Source of the DNA: Dreissena polymorpha
Taxonomy: Eukaryota > Mollusca > Bivalvia > Myida > Dreissenidae
Assembly (NCBI RefSeq): GCF_020536995.1
Contig: NC_068359.1
Location: forward strand, 64,954,918 to 65,018,917
DNA length: 64,000 nt
Direction of reading: 5' to 3'
Under the pieces are notes generated by a model. The model had not been told where the DNA came from. It saw only the letters and a program-made list of their open reading frames with translations, and did not search any database. Shown one piece after another: positions 48,626 through 61,447 of this stretch. The first letter of the stretch is position 1. Every line of letters starts with the position of its first letter. The translations under genes were made by a program, and so were the position numbers.

Positions 48626-49424
48626 TTAACGTAAACAAAAGTGCAAATTTATCATGTTTTCACCGATCACAATAACTCTCAAGCAAGTTTTCGCTAATGC
48701 GAAAGATTGACTAGTTAACACCTCTACACATTGTATTTACCCTTAGTACCAAGCTATATGGACACATACGATTCTCATGTGAGGTTCGAACCACGACCCT
48801 CACGCTCTGTAGGCAATGGACCAATCACCTGGGCCCAAGAAACGGATATGCGTTACAAACTGCGAATACTTTTCAAACAAAATCTTATCCATTCAATTAA
48901 ATATGTCATACGGCCATCAATATCAAATGTGCGAGCTTGGGCTCGGATTGTTTCCCCGTTTCATTTTCCTGAAGTCAATACTATGCTAGTTCCGTTTTTA
49001 AGCCAACATCAATAAAAACGAACAAAACAATTAAAACCCATAAAAATATCTTTCAATAAACCAAATTGTGACACACAGGCGCAAATTAGCGAATGCATAA
49101 AAATTACAGATCACGGAAAGTCAATGTATTCGCCTACAGTATGTAAGTACGAGGTAAATCCGCATCAAGCCGTTTTGTGTTTGAACATTTAAAATGAATA
49201 GCGCATCATAACAAAAAGATCAAACTATGTATGTTATCTGAGATGTGTATTGTAGTGTGTTTGTGTGTGTGTACTCTCGTAATGTTTGATGGTGAGGCTG
49301 TGGTATGGGAAGGGGGCACGACTGAAGTAGCATTACTTGCATTATATCCAAAGTAAAGCGCTCCGCAGAAAATAGATACAACCCGGAGTGAACTATTTGA
49401 TGAGAAGCGATCGTACTTCTATAA
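48626..49424. other. non-coding; weak tRNA-like fragment near 48780-48840
   Basis: GAGGTTCGAACCACGAC reads as a B box on the minus strand, with a doubtful A box. Nothing else recognised. Confidence 0.3.
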
Positions 49425-49686
49425 GAGCCGCGTTCTGAGAAAACTGGGCTTAATGCATGTGCGTAAATTGTCATCCCAGATTAGCCTGTGCAGTCCGCAC
49501 ATGCTAATCAGGGACGACACTTTCCGCTTTTATGGTATTTTTGGTTTCAAGGAAGTCCATCCTTACCAAAAATCAAGCTTAGGCGGAAGGTGTCGTCCCT
49601 GATTAGCCTGTGCGAACTCCACAGGCCAATCTTGGATGACACTTTACGCTCAAGCATTAAGCCCAGTTTTCTCAAAACAAGGCTCA
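49425..49686 (+). repeat. family I MITE, full-length copy
   Basis: Starts GAGCCGCGTTCTGAG; contains AAACTGGGCTTAATGCATG and its complement near the right end, which reads AAGGCTCATATG. Confidence 0.85.
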
Positions 49687-50189
49687 TATGTTTTAGCCGG
49701 AGAACATGTTGTCCGATTTTTCAATTCATAACCTTTAAGGGAATCGAATGTAAACATGAAATTGCTACTTACAGTTCAAATATATTTAAACTAGATAAGA
49801 ATCCTGACTTGCGCGGGGTGTTGATAACATTTTACCAAACATTCTATTCACTCATAGATGTCGTACAATCCAATTTATGCTTGATAATGAAATAACTAAT
49901 GATAGTGCTTCATATAAATATACAGTTGGCAGTGGTACTTGTTCGTCGAAAGTTATTTTCAAGCTACTGGAGTCATCAATATAAGAAAGCAACATTTTGC
50001 GGAAAGTTTCTTTTAAACCTGCATTCGTTTGAAAACTAACCACCTGCCAGACAATAGAATATATCTGGATATTATCCTCATGCCGACAGGTATTTATATG
50101 TGTTTTAATGTATGTGTGTAATGTAAGTTTTTTAGTTTTGTATGATCCAGACATGTTGACGTTGTACATGCTGTAAACATTTACTAGTC
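49687..50189. other. non-coding stretch, nothing recognised
   Basis: No coding signature or repeat recognised. Confidence 0.45.
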
Positions 50190-51062
50190 ATACGCATAGA
50201 CTGGACTATGGCGCCAGTCATTCGATATTGTCAACCGCTGAGATTTGCTGCAATGGGACGATAATCATTTTCCCCGGCCATACGCTGAGATTGGCTCGCA
50301 TATGGCTCTATTCATACATGGTATTTATACGCTGAGATTGGCTGGAATATGGCGCTAGACATACGTCCTGGTAATACGCTAAGATTGGCTGGAATATGGG
50401 ATTAGTCATACGCCCTGGTCATACGCTGAGATTGGCTTGAATATGGCGCTAGACATACGTCATGGTCATTCGCTGAGATTGGCAGGAATATGGCGCTAGT
50501 AAAACGCCCTGGTCATACGCTGAGATTGACTGGAATCTCCGCGTATGACAATGACGTATGACTAGCGCCATAGTCATACGTCATGGCGCTAGTCATACGT
50601 CATGGTCATACGCTGAGATTTGCCGGAATATGGCGCTAGTCATACGTCCTGGTCATACGCGGAGATTGGCTGGAAAATTGCGGTAGTCATACGTCCTGGT
50701 CATATGCTTAGATTGGATGGAATATGGCGCTAGTCATACGTCATTGTCATACGCGGAGATTGCCTGGAATATGGCCCCAGTCATACGCTCTGGTCATGCG
50801 CTAAGATTGGCTGGAATATGGCGGTAGTCATACGCCCTTGTCATATGCTAAGATTGGCTGGAATATGGCGCTAGTCATACGTCCTGGTCATACGCTGAGA
50901 TTGACTGGAATATGGACGTAGTCATACGTCATGGTCATACGCTGAGATTTGCCGGAATATGGCGCTAGTCATACGCCTTGGTCATATGCTCAGATTGGCT
51001 GGGGTATGGCGCTAGTCATACGCCATTGTCATACGCGGAGATTGGCTAGTATATGGCATTGT
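50190..51062 (+). repeat. 47-bp minisatellite, first array (about 18 units)
   Basis: Imperfect units of GTCATACGCTGAGATTGGCT plus GGAATATGGCGCTA. Most units keep ATTGGCTGG. Near 50530-50600 part of a unit is inverted, creating a local palindrome around GACTAGCGCCATAGTC. Confidence 0.95.
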
Positions 51063-51404
51063 GTACACACCGGTCTTACTGACCTGTGTACTAACGCGAA
51101 AGGAATTGTGGGTAGCACTTCTTTTACGAGTAAAAAGTGAAAGCGAAAGTAGGTCAGGTAATTGTGCTTCTGATAATCGCTATCAGTCTTAATAGAGATT
51201 CAAAATCGCATATAAACATAATTAAATAAAATTTCTTTAAACATCATTCCGTTTTAAACACACAATGAAAAACGTTTTTCTTTAATTACTAACATTTTCA
51301 TTCCTACGCAGAACTACTTTGGCGGAAGCATAATTCCCCAAACAAGGGAATGTGATGCGTCTAAATATAGAGGTGACACTAACGTAGTGACGTCCCCATC
51401 TATG
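51063..51404. other. non-repetitive spacer splitting the minisatellite
   Basis: About 340 bases without the repeat unit. No coding signature. Confidence 0.6.
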
Positions 51405-51812
51405 TATAGAATGGAAATATGGCGCTAGTCATACGCCCTGGTAATGCGCTGAGATTGGCTGTAATATGGCGGTAGTCATACGTCATGGTCATACGCTGAG
51501 ATTTGCCGGAATATGGCGCTAGTCATAAGCCCTGGTCATATGCTGAGATTGGCTGGGATATGGCGCTAGTCATACGCCATGGTAATGCGCTGAGATTGGC
51601 TGGAATATGGCGCTAGTCATACGCCCTGGTCATACGCGGATATTGGCTGCAAAATGGCGCTAGTCATACGTCCTGGTCATACGCGGAGATTGGCTGGAAT
51701 ATGGCGCTAGTCATACGTTATTGTCATACGCGTAGATTGGCTGGAATATGGCGCTAGTCATACGCCCTGGTCATACGCGTATATTGGCTGGAATATGGCG
51801 CTAGTCATACGC
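51405..51812 (+). repeat. 47-bp minisatellite, second array (about 8-9 units)
   Basis: Same unit and orientation as 50190-51062. Confidence 0.95.
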
Positions 51813-52569
51813 CAACCATAAGTCAGCAATTCAGTCGTGCAGACAGTAGTGTTGTATCTATATATCAGATGATTTTCAACTTTGTGGGCGTATTTAAAAC
51901 ATTTAATAATCCTCCAAGCGCAATTCGCGTCAGGGTCATGGACCATTTCGAAATGTGTTCAACAACTCGGTCATCAGCCATTACAGCTTCCACGTCAAAT
52001 TAGCTTACATTTGTAAACTCGAGCGTTTTTCTTGTAGCACGATCGTGTTGCCACCAGGGCGACATCTTACATTTCTGTATGCTTGAAACAACATGCATTA
52101 CAAGCAGTTATGGACAGGCAGAACGTTTGTTACAGACAACTGTTCTATGTTTTGAAATAGCGTGTCAGGCAGGGAGCTGTCTAGATGAAAACTCTATCAA
52201 ACATCACCACCATCATCACATCATTATATTCATCGTGCTCCTCATTATCGTCACCGTCTTTATCAATATTATCACCATAATCACCATATTAACAATCGTC
52301 ACCGGCATCATTCTCATGTTCATCCTCATACTACTAACAGTGATAATCATAATCATCCACATGATTCAGTATCGCCCTATACACAATTGTCATCATAATA
52401 ATCACCATCAGCAAAGGCGAAAACAACAGCATCAATATAGGACACTTGCATTTATAAAAGAATTTGTGTTTGTACAACTTAACAATTATTTTCTGAAATA
52501 TTTGCAAATATTTTCTGAAATATTTGCAAACGAAAGTTCCCGGCGAAAACTTCAATGTGATCGACATTT
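51813..52569. other. non-coding with ATC/ATA low-complexity tract
   Basis: 52200-52410 is a CATCAT/ATTATC-rich tract; the hydrophobic open frame through it is a by-product. A 30-base stretch near 52404 resembles the signal-peptide coding part of the hydrolase exon 1, but no more of the exon is present. Confidence 0.5.
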
Positions 52570-52690
52570 GATGCATTGGCTGTCCAGATTGCGCAGTCGT
52601 TGGTACACTCGCTTCTCACCTGGGCGACCCGGGTTTAATTCCCGTCTCCGGCAGCATAGGAGTACTCCGTCTTTCGCCCCAACAACACAA
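52570..52690 (+). repeat. tRNA-derived SINE fragment
   Basis: GATTGCGCAGTCGTTGGTAC (A-box region), CTTCTCACCTGGGCGACC and GGGTTTAATTCCCGTC (B box) follow in tRNA order. This type of tRNA-like head is common in molluscan SINEs. Confidence 0.55.
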
Positions 52691-53842
52691 GAATATACCA
52701 AAATTGATAAATGTTTCAGGAACAACGCAATAGCTGGTAAGTGCAGCTATAATTCAACATTCGTCCCATCTTACGTAGTCTAGTACGTTTATTAGGAAGG
52801 AGTGCAGGGGTACACTCCGGTTACACACATAATATAGCCTCTATGTCAGAAAGGACCTTTTTAACTTCGAAATACACACATTTGATGCACAAACCCGGAA
52901 GCCAGCATCTATTAAAATCAAGAATGACAAGTCTCAAAGTTAAAAATTATCAGGGTGCAGAGTCAATGGGGTTTTCAGGGGTTTACACACGGGTTGGACA
53001 GAGTGTAATCACATCGTATAGAACGTTATTTTTGCAAATATCTGAAGTTATTAAAATTTTGAAATATGAAATTAAAATTTGAAATAGATCTAGTGCATAA
53101 AAGACAGTTTTTCTTGAAGTTTGTGCCGATAGCTTAAGGTAGCGCACCCGTAATGGGCATCTATCCAAATATAATCTTATCTATTATTTTCTTAATCAGC
53201 ATCATTTCACTGAACTACATGCAAATTTTTAGGTAGTCTTTCCATGCTTAAAAAAACAACTGATTTTTTCAAAACCACACCCACACTCGGCTTTTGTCCA
53301 GTTTATATGCACCCCTGGGGTATATGAAAGTTCCATAATTCACCCAGATTTCCAAATATAGACACGGAGATGGTGTGTACAGATGCAGTAAAGGTGTTTA
53401 AAGTTTAAACAAGATGAAAAAAAAATTCTTTTACAGGCATTTATTTTTTATAACTTGTTATCTATGGAGGAGCGCCATGAAATATAAGTGGTTTCAGGCA
53501 AGTAGAAATTGGGTTGGTTTAAAACAGTGTCTTTAAATTCAAAATAATATCATTTAAGTAATATTTTGAACTTAGTTTTTATAGATACACTATATACAGC
53601 AAAAATACCAAGAAATAAACTGATAAACCGTTTACTTTTTGAAATAAAAATAAAAATGCAACATGCATGGTTCGTATTTTCAGCAGTATATCACCCAATT
53701 TAGCCTTAACGTTGTTTTAATTTAAAAAAATTGAAGAATGTGCATACAAATTGCAACATATTTAACAATAAACATAGCTTATATGCCATATTAAATCAAA
53801 TTACGTTAGAAAAGAAATAAAACGCGTCGCAAAAAAGTATAC
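52691..53842. other. non-coding stretch, nothing recognised
   Basis: Short open frames only; no family signature. Confidence 0.45.
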
Positions 53843-53918
53843 GTCGTCGGCAGGATTCGAACCTGCGCGGGAATATCCCAAAGTCTATCGCCTTAACCAC
53901 TAGGCTGCGGCACCTAAT
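53843..53918 (-). tRNA. tRNA-like sequence, probable pseudogene or SINE head
   Basis: Minus strand: GCCTAGTGGTTAAGGCGA is a good A-box region and GGTTCGAATCCTGCC a perfect B box with a pairing T stem. The anticodon arm does not pair well and the acceptor ends do not match, so I do not assign an amino acid. Confidence 0.4.
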
Positions 53919-54404
53919 ATTAGGCTCTACGCTCTGGTCATGCGTGAAACGTTATCGCGTAAAATCAATTCAGTAAAATGGAATTTTTTAACGAGAGAAC
54001 ATACTTATTAAATAAAGTACTAGTAATTTTGATGTATTTCACATTGCTATAAGCAGCATAAAAATCTGTCTTTTATGCACTAGTTGAAATTCTTCAGAAA
54101 CGTGTTTTTAAAAAGTTATTTTAAATAAAGCATTACTAACCGTCCAACAAATGCAATAAAGTAAACAGGTGGAATCCCCAAAAGTCACGTGATCCAACAA
54201 CCTGTTAAACAAAGCAAATAAAACAATTCGGACTTGCGAAGGGATGTCCTTTCCGCCGCCAACGTCTCGAAAGGAGGTCTTCTACAACTGTCTGCTGCTT
54301 TGTTTTTCTCCATATTTCTTTGTTGGAGATCTTGTCTGGCCAGCGGATCTTGAGGATCTTCCTGAGGCAGGTCTTGATTAAAATCTGTATTTTCTTTAAG
54401 CTGG
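53919..54404. other. non-coding stretch, nothing recognised
   Basis: No coding signature or repeat recognised. Confidence 0.4.
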
Positions 54405-55593
54405 GCTCCCACTGCCGATCAGATCAACTCGATCAAGCCAGACCAAGCGGTTCTGTGCTGGTCTGGTTCGGTCGGCATGAGTGGTCGGGGGCGGTCGGGT
54501 AGGTCGGCATTGGACGGGCTTCCAACCCGATATTTTTTTACATGTCAAAAATATCGAGTAGCGGTCGATTAGGAAATGGATCGAGAAGCGCTCGGGAAGT
54601 GGTCGTGTATAAGTCGAGTAGAGGATCGAGTTGATCGTGAAGCAATCGTGTGGCGATCGGATTGACATCTTTTACACGATCTGTACCCGATTCGCTCGAC
54701 CTCTATCCGAGTTATTTTAGCTCGCAACACGATCCACTCGACCTCTATACGATTTGATGTACAGATTAACTTGACTGCTACCCGACGGCTACTCGACCGT
54801 AAACGATCACTTCCCGATTGCTATTCGACCATACACGAGCTCATGTGACTAAAACAAAACTCGCGTGCAAAACGTCATGCTTGTCTCTCATTACCTTCTT
54901 AGAATCGGACGAGTAAACATCAAAAGATGCAAAGAAAGGGCAAAAAGGCGACCGATACTGCTTAAACTAGTAAAACTAGTGGTATCCTTTTGGGTCTTCT
55001 TTGTTGAGCTCCTGTAGTAGTTGCTCATATTGTCCATATAGTGGCCGTCGCGTAAGCCACAGCTTAACCCACACTTCCCTGCGTCGTGGCCGCCTACGCC
55101 TACGCATCTGAGCGACTTCCTTCTCCTCGAACTCTATTACAGCCATGGCCCTGACTCTCTGGAGCTCTTACCGTCTGGCCCACAACTTTAATTGTTCAAT
55201 CTACATAATGATTAAAGTGATTAGTGAACAACAATGTTTGAAGTTTTTATTCTCGAAGTTTCAATAAACGACCGTTCGCGATTTCGTACGACAGTAGTAC
55301 GACCATCACGATCTGGTCGTGTGAAGATCTGGTGGCGATCGAGCTGAGGTCCACTTGGTCGAGCGGAGATCGTATAGGGCTCGCGTAAAGGTCAAGATGA
55401 TCGAGCGGAAATCGAAAAGATGGTCGAGTGGACGTCGTGAATGAGTCGTGTGGGGGTCGTGTGTTATCGACAAGAGGTCGAGAAGAAGTCCTGTATACCC
55501 TTTTTAGTCGAGCTTGGTCTGGTTGATCGGGAAATTTTGGTGATCGGGATGATCGAGTTGATCGGATCGGCAGTGGGAACCCACCTTTATGGT
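54405..55593. mobile_element. ~1.2 kb TIR element rich in TCGA/GATC words
   Basis: Left end GGGCTCCCACTGCCGATC then CAACTCGATC; right end is the complement of GGGTTCCCACTGCCGATC. Within about 350 bases of each end are many diverged words such as ACTCGACCTC, CGATC and GTCGAGT in opposite orientations, like subterminal binding-site clusters. No transposase-like frame; the target duplication is unclear. Confidence 0.6.
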
Positions 55594-55752
55594 AGTTACA
55601 GTGGTTCGCCAGGTTATTATATGGCCACACACTTTTTGATTTTTCAGCTTCTAGCACTAAATACTGTAAAACTAGTTTAACGGGAAAAAAGTGAAAGAGA
55701 TAAACTGATCGCGATGATATCATATGAAGGATGTTGCCAACGGCGAAATTAA

Positions 55753-55937
55753 CCCATTTATGCATAGTGGACTCTCCCATCCTTCTGAATTGGATCAAAT
55801 TATTTCCAAAATTAGGGATGTCTAGTATATTTATTTCTCATTTAGAATATTTCTTACAAAAATTCCCTCATGCGGCGTCTCATCTGGGTCTACGCTGTTT
55901 GCCAAGGCCTTTTTTCTAGACGCTAGGCATAAATGGG
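55753..55937 (-). repeat. short TTAA-flanked element, family III, inverted
   Basis: TTAA then CCCATTTATGCATAG; ends GCTAGGCATAAATGGG then TTAA. Half of the core palindrome is deleted. Confidence 0.8.
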
Positions 55938-56800
55938 TTAAACAGATCGGTCATCGGGATTTATACCGAATTCCCGAGGGTAAACAAGCAAACGTGATGC
56001 ATAAAACGAAGAACAACAAAAAAAATCTCCGAATCGATTTGAGCCTAACATGTTCATATGATCGCTTAAGTTAACTAATTCCTATACAAACCATAATAAA
56101 TTGCTCTAAGATTGTTTTGTTTCTTTCATTTATTAAATTAATTGCAAGCATGTAGATTTAAATTCTATTCTGTCTCGGTCCAATTTGCAAGTAGCATTGT
56201 TCTTTACTATCACCTTCACTAAAATAATCAAATGCACTCACTCATAGGCAGCGAACCGTTCATTTTGTTCTCACTTCCTCGTTTCCCAATTGCACTTTAG
56301 CCAAGTTCAGAGTTGTCAGTATATATAGCATTTGTGTGTGATGGTTCGGATAGCCACATCGGATTTAAATTCATGTGAGTTTTCTTTGAAACTAAAAATA
56401 TTCAACAAACATGTCTTGGAATTAGCCCTAGTTTGCTTTATAAGCTCCTATTTTTGATAATATGAGTGATTTTGAGAGTTTAAATTTTGCAATTCTGAAC
56501 GAAATATCATCGTGTGTATTATCTTAGGATCTATGGAAATAATCTGATTTTAATTATTAAACTTGCGTTTAAGACATCTATCGTTTTTTGGATATAACTT
56601 AAAATCATTTTAAAATTAAAATAAAACGCATTACTTTTGCTCGGAGGCAACCTTTCATTGCTAGTGTAAAAGCAGTGTTATTATTTATTAAACGCACTCA
56701 GGTGTGCACGATTGGAAGATAACGAAGTGAAGATGACATGTTTATGACAGGGTGGTCGATGAATATTTTTAACAACGTTTTGTAATGGTGAATGAATGTA
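55938..56800. other. non-coding stretch, nothing recognised
   Basis: No coding signature or repeat recognised. Confidence 0.45.
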
Positions 56801-56998
56801 TGAGCCGCGTTCTGAGAAAACTGGACATAATGCATGTGCGTAAAGTGTCGTGCCTGATTAGCCTGTGCATTCCGCACAGGCTAATCAGGCACGACACTTT
56901 CCGCTTTAATGGTATTTTTAGTTTCAATGAAGTCCCTCCTAACCGAAAATCAAGTTTACGCACATGCATTATGCCCAGTTTTCTCAAAACGCGACTCA
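56801..56998 (+). repeat. family I MITE, internally deleted, clean TA target
   Basis: Starts TGAGCCGCGTTCTGAG, ends CAAAACGCGACTCA, with TA on both sides (56799-56800 and 56999-57000). The central palindrome GCCTGTGCATTCCGCACAGG is intact; one repeat of the inner unit is missing. Confidence 0.88.
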
Positions 56999-57506
56999 TA
57001 TATTTAGACTGAATTTTGGGTTTGACAATTGTTCAATTAAGAGAGTCGGTAACTGTCCCAAATACAAAGAGAATATATATCTTTAGCTTTATCTCATGAA
57101 CATAAACATCATTTAATTTCGGATAATACATGGTGCGTCTCTGCATATTGTGTTATGATTTTGTCTATCACAAGACAATGTTACCCATACAATTATATCC
57201 AATTGCTAAATTATTTAAAGAAATAAATAAGAATTTAATGAAAAATTCTCCAATATGCACTTTGGCAATCGAGAGTTGTATTTAATGCTATGTGATGAAT
57301 TATTTAAAATTCTTTTGCTATTGAATACCTGATTATTTTCTCACAAAATGACTACTTTTTACAGTTAAATACCCCACTTGATTTTTATCCACTGTCTTTT
57401 ATCCTTCGATTTTTAATTGAAAAATGTTAAAAATTAAATAACGCTTTTTATTCATGGTGTCAATTGATAACAGTAAAATACCTCACTTTGTTTAGACAAT
57501 TATTAA
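56999..57506. other. non-coding stretch, nothing recognised
   Basis: AT-rich, no coding signature. Confidence 0.45.
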
Positions 57507-57730
57507 CCCATTTATAGCGTTAAGAAAAAAAAGCATTGGCAAACGGCGTAGACCCAGATTAGACGCCGCAAGATGCGGCGTCTCATAAGTGTATGCGCTG
57601 TTTGCTTAAAGGAATTTCTGTAAGAAATATTCTAGATATAGAAATAAATATACTAGACATCCCTATTTTTTGCAAATAAATTGATCCAATTAAGAAGGAC
57701 GGGAGTGTCCACTAGGCATAAATGAGATAA
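57507..57730 (+). repeat. short TTAA-flanked element, family III
   Basis: TTAA, CCCATTTATAGCG at the left; CTAGGCATAAATGAG at the right. The core palindrome is complete around GACGCCGCAAGATGCGGCGT. Confidence 0.8.
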
Positions 57731-60253
57731 ACTGTATTGCTCTGAAAGTAAAAATATCCTTTATATTCAAAATAAATGCCTTTACTGTTAACTATCATTT
57801 CTGTGTGGTTTCTTGAGTCGTCTTTTACCAAAGGGACTACCAGAACATGTCACTGAAAGATTAAACCCACTAGATGGGTATTGGAGATAGTCACCTTTGT
57901 ACAAACGTCAGATATAAGAACAGATTATTGTTGATCAGAGTCTTTGCTCAGCGTTCTATTATTCGCCATATCATTTTCCAGGCCACCTTTATATATCAAT
58001 GTCATTTTATGATTCAAACAGATGACAAAACACCTAACTGTTATCCTTCACATTACACTTTTCCACCTTGAGTCTTTAACCGTTTTGCAGTTGCATAGTA
58101 TTTATCTTTTTTGAGTTTTGAAGCCACGGACAATATTTATTGAAATCTAAGATAGCGGCGGAATGTTGATTTCCTAACCCATTGAACAACCTCCGCGCAG
58201 AAAGATGACTGGAACCAGCATAGCTGGATCAAATCCCTGACTATAAAGCCAACCACGTGATGAAAGCCGAGCCACGTGGTACAATTATACCGTTGTTATT
58301 TTTAGGTGTTTTATATATACGTAATTTATTTTTTATTATCAACCTAAACTTATACACTAATTTGGAAATATAAAAAAATGATACTACTTTTTGTAGTATA
58401 ATACTTCAACAAAAACATAACAATCTACCAAATCTGGTAGGATTTTCTTGTGATGGCAGAGATTGTATGTGAGAGCATGGAACGACAACTCTGCGTGTAG
58501 ATTGCCCTTTTAATAGGCAAATCATTATTTCCTCATACGGTCAGAAATAAGCTTAAACCGAGCCTGGAAAAAATATTTTGTTAACTTATTATTTATCGGT
58601 GATACCATAAAGCACACTAAAGCTAGTTTGCAGAATTTAATTGTATTCTTCCCATATACACCACAATATACCATCGGCAAATATGCTATAAATTCTGATA
58701 TTAACACGGGCATGCCCACACGATTATTAAGACCGATTATATACTCACTGCCATTTTAATGTTCTGGTTTTCACCACGAAAATATCTATTCTTGACGTGT
58801 TTGGTTAAGCATTACGCAACGCGACAAAGGTTCCTGTCACTACCATGCTATTTGATCATAATACCAAACGCAAATAAATGACCCTAGATTACAATTGTTT
58901 ACAATATCCATTTCATGGTGTAAGAAATTCTTAAATGCTTGTGCACTTGCTTAATTTGGTTAACATTGTGACAACGATTAACTTGTTCGTCAGCAATTAA
59001 ATTTGTGTTAACACTGGTGTATGCTTTTTACAATACTTTCGGATATTATATTTTTCGCCATATACACATCGACCTGTACGTTAAACGTGAGGTAAGACTA
59101 TAGTTTTGTTATTCTTAACAGAAAACACTAAAAATGGTTAGTTTCAGACAATTAAATTTTGTCGCATTAATATCATATGTATCTAGCGCGTAATGAGACT
59201 TCTTCTCACGTAAATGATGTCCATTTACATGGGCACATGTTTACTTAGAAACTTCACAAACGTACCAATCGCAAAACCGTGCGTTTGCTTTCCTGAAATA
59301 TTCATTATTTTGTTTTGGTAAATAATTGGTATTTAACATTGCTATTGGCTTCGCGATTAATATGCAAATTAATATTATAAAGATAGGGATGTATAACACA
59401 GGTAATATATTAGTGCTTCATTGAACACATACATCAGTTATATTTATGAGAAAGAGTAAAACTAAGAATTGTAAGATCATCAAAAGTATTTGTGTTGTAT
59501 AGACAATGGCTATTAAAATAAATGTTGAATATATTTTGAAAATAATATATCGTTATAACACCGTGTAGATGATGAGAAATGAAATCAACGAAAATCATGA
59601 TAAATTCTTATTTATCAGTGTAAATAGAATATATTTGTTGAAACGTGTGAAAATTTGTGTTGTATTTGATCACGATTGAAACGTTTATATGATCTTTCAC
59701 TGCAGTCAGCACATTTTCTTTTGCGTGCGTCTTTAACGCGAACACAAAAATACGCAATCTTCGCGTGTGCCTAATACAATTTCATGTATTCTTTATTAAT
59801 ATTACATCATATGATAACGCAAGTGTTGCTTACTTCTGTGGAAGGAAAAAATAGGCTTAGGTTTCTGCATCGTTGAAAAAATATACACCGAAATATTTGT
59901 TTATAAAGCGTTATTTTGCAAATGACGAATGAATGCATTGCTTAATTTCTTAAAAAAAACAACGATACATTTATTAAAATTCTCATTTTGTCGATGACAT
60001 TTGGAGAAACTTTTAGTCAAGGCAGAAATAACTAACATCAACTTCTGTCATTCTTGAATTGTGTTCGCCCTATTTAAAACATAACTGAGATTTATGCTGG
60101 GAACTAGCGAATGTAAACGTTGTCTAGTATACGTTTTACGCATATAAGGAAGTTTAATGTAAGTTTTTATTAATGGACACTTCTGCGCTTGTGAACTCTG
60201 CTGTTATAAACTTATAAATAGAATAAGTCGCTCGCCATATCGTTGTATAGACG
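57731..60253. other. non-coding stretch with one dispersed repeat
   Basis: 58185-58310 is an inverted relative of 29575-29695 (CCACGTGG / CCACGTGATG words, CTCCGCGCAGAAAG). No other feature recognised; the remainder is AT-rich. Confidence 0.45.
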
Positions 60254-60365
60254 ACAGCCCTCCTTTTGGAAATTTTTTACGCATTAAAAGTGTTTGTCAT
60301 TTTGTTAATATTATATATATAATAACAGTTTTAATGCGTAAAATAATTTCCAAAAGGAGGGCTGT
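60254..60365. repeat. 112-bp hairpin element
   Basis: Arms of about 37 bases (ACAGCCCTCCTTTTGG..., TTACGCATTAAAA) pair almost perfectly across a ~38-base AT-rich loop. Either a minimal MITE or a deletion remnant of a TIR transposon. Confidence 0.85.
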
Positions 60366-60502
60366 ATTTATTTTTAAGAAGGATATATATATATAAGGTT
60401 AGTGATATACCTGCATTGAAACCCGCGTATTCTATAAAGTGCATACGTAGTTTGACTGTTAAATCATTATTTAACATCATGTGCATAACAGAAATACACA
60501 AA

Positions 60503-60585
60503 TGAGCCGCGTTCTGAGAAAACTGGGCTTAATGCATGTGCGTAAGGTGTCGTCCCAGGTTAGCTCGTGCAGTCCGCACATATAC
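60503..60585 (+). repeat. family I MITE, left-end fragment
   Basis: TGAGCCGCGTTCTGAG, then ACTGGGCTTAATGCATG; the homology ends after GTGCAGTCCGCAC. Confidence 0.7.
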
Positions 60586-61447
60586 GTGTCCTTTTGACAT
60601 GAGTTGGTGACAAGAGCGACAGCCAATCTATAAGACTCCTTTGCATATATTATAGAGGATTTATAACGAAACTCCTCAGACAGAACCAAGAAAAATCTTT
60701 ATCTTTATCTAAGCTTTTTCTTTTGTATGTTCAATTCACTGTTATAATGGTCATAACAATTTCTACTACGTACTTGGATCTTGAGATAGGCATTCAGAGT
60801 GATCTTTATACATTTTTCAAGCAATATACGTTGGTAGACAACGTTGATTATCAATGTGCCTACTGATTTCAATGTGTGCATTTCTTGTATTCAGTAACAT
60901 ATTGATGAACATAGTATTTAAATAAGAAAATCAAGATACCCCAACATTTTTTCGGAGATAGTGAACTGGTAATATCAGAAAGTCTTGACGTAATTAACGA
61001 AAATAATCTAAGACAGCGTGTAAGATTTTTGACATCGTATTGTTGACTGTTGAGACGGTGCACTAAAAACAAACGACTTAGTTATTTATTTGCAACAGTC
61101 GTTTTGCAGCATTGGCAATATGGTTAATGTTAATGAACGACTGCGTTGTCAAATCGTTGACTCGGACTTGTAGTGGTAAACAAACAACAGCAGTAGTCAT
61201 TTTTTTCCAACTGATAGGACAATTTCTATAATCTCAATTAAATAAATTATGGCAAAATCGCGCAAAATTTAATAGAAAGAAGTAACGCAATATGTGACAT
61301 TTTAATTTCTTATATGTCATTGCAAACATTAAAATCATGTCCAATGCCATTAGTGCAAACTTAATTATTTTTTGGCCATAATATGTTAACAATTATTTTC
61401 GCCGCTCGACTGAAGGAAAACGTCACTGTAAACATTATTCATGTAAA
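60586..61447. other. non-coding stretch, nothing recognised
   Basis: No coding signature or repeat recognised. Confidence 0.45.

Noticed and set aside
50190-51812. CRISPR-like array
   Set aside because: Units are contiguous tandem repeats without unique spacers, and the genome is eukaryotic.
52404-52434. Possible exon 1 of a third hydrolase gene
   Set aside because: About 30 bases resemble the signal-peptide coding part, but the mature part (VVDLTHIYGP) and a donor site are missing; low-complexity context makes chance likely.
52079-52783. 234-residue open frame with a histidine-rich and strongly hydrophobic part
   Set aside because: It runs through an ATC/ATA low-complexity tract and then a tRNA-derived SINE; composition explains it.
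53843-53918. Functional tRNA gene
   Set aside because: Good A and B boxes, but anticodon and acceptor stems do not pair; listed only as tRNA-like.
55247-55798. 183-residue minus-strand open frame
   Set aside because: Falls over a TIR element's TCGA-rich end and a neighbouring MITE; serine/arginine-rich composition follows from the repeat words.
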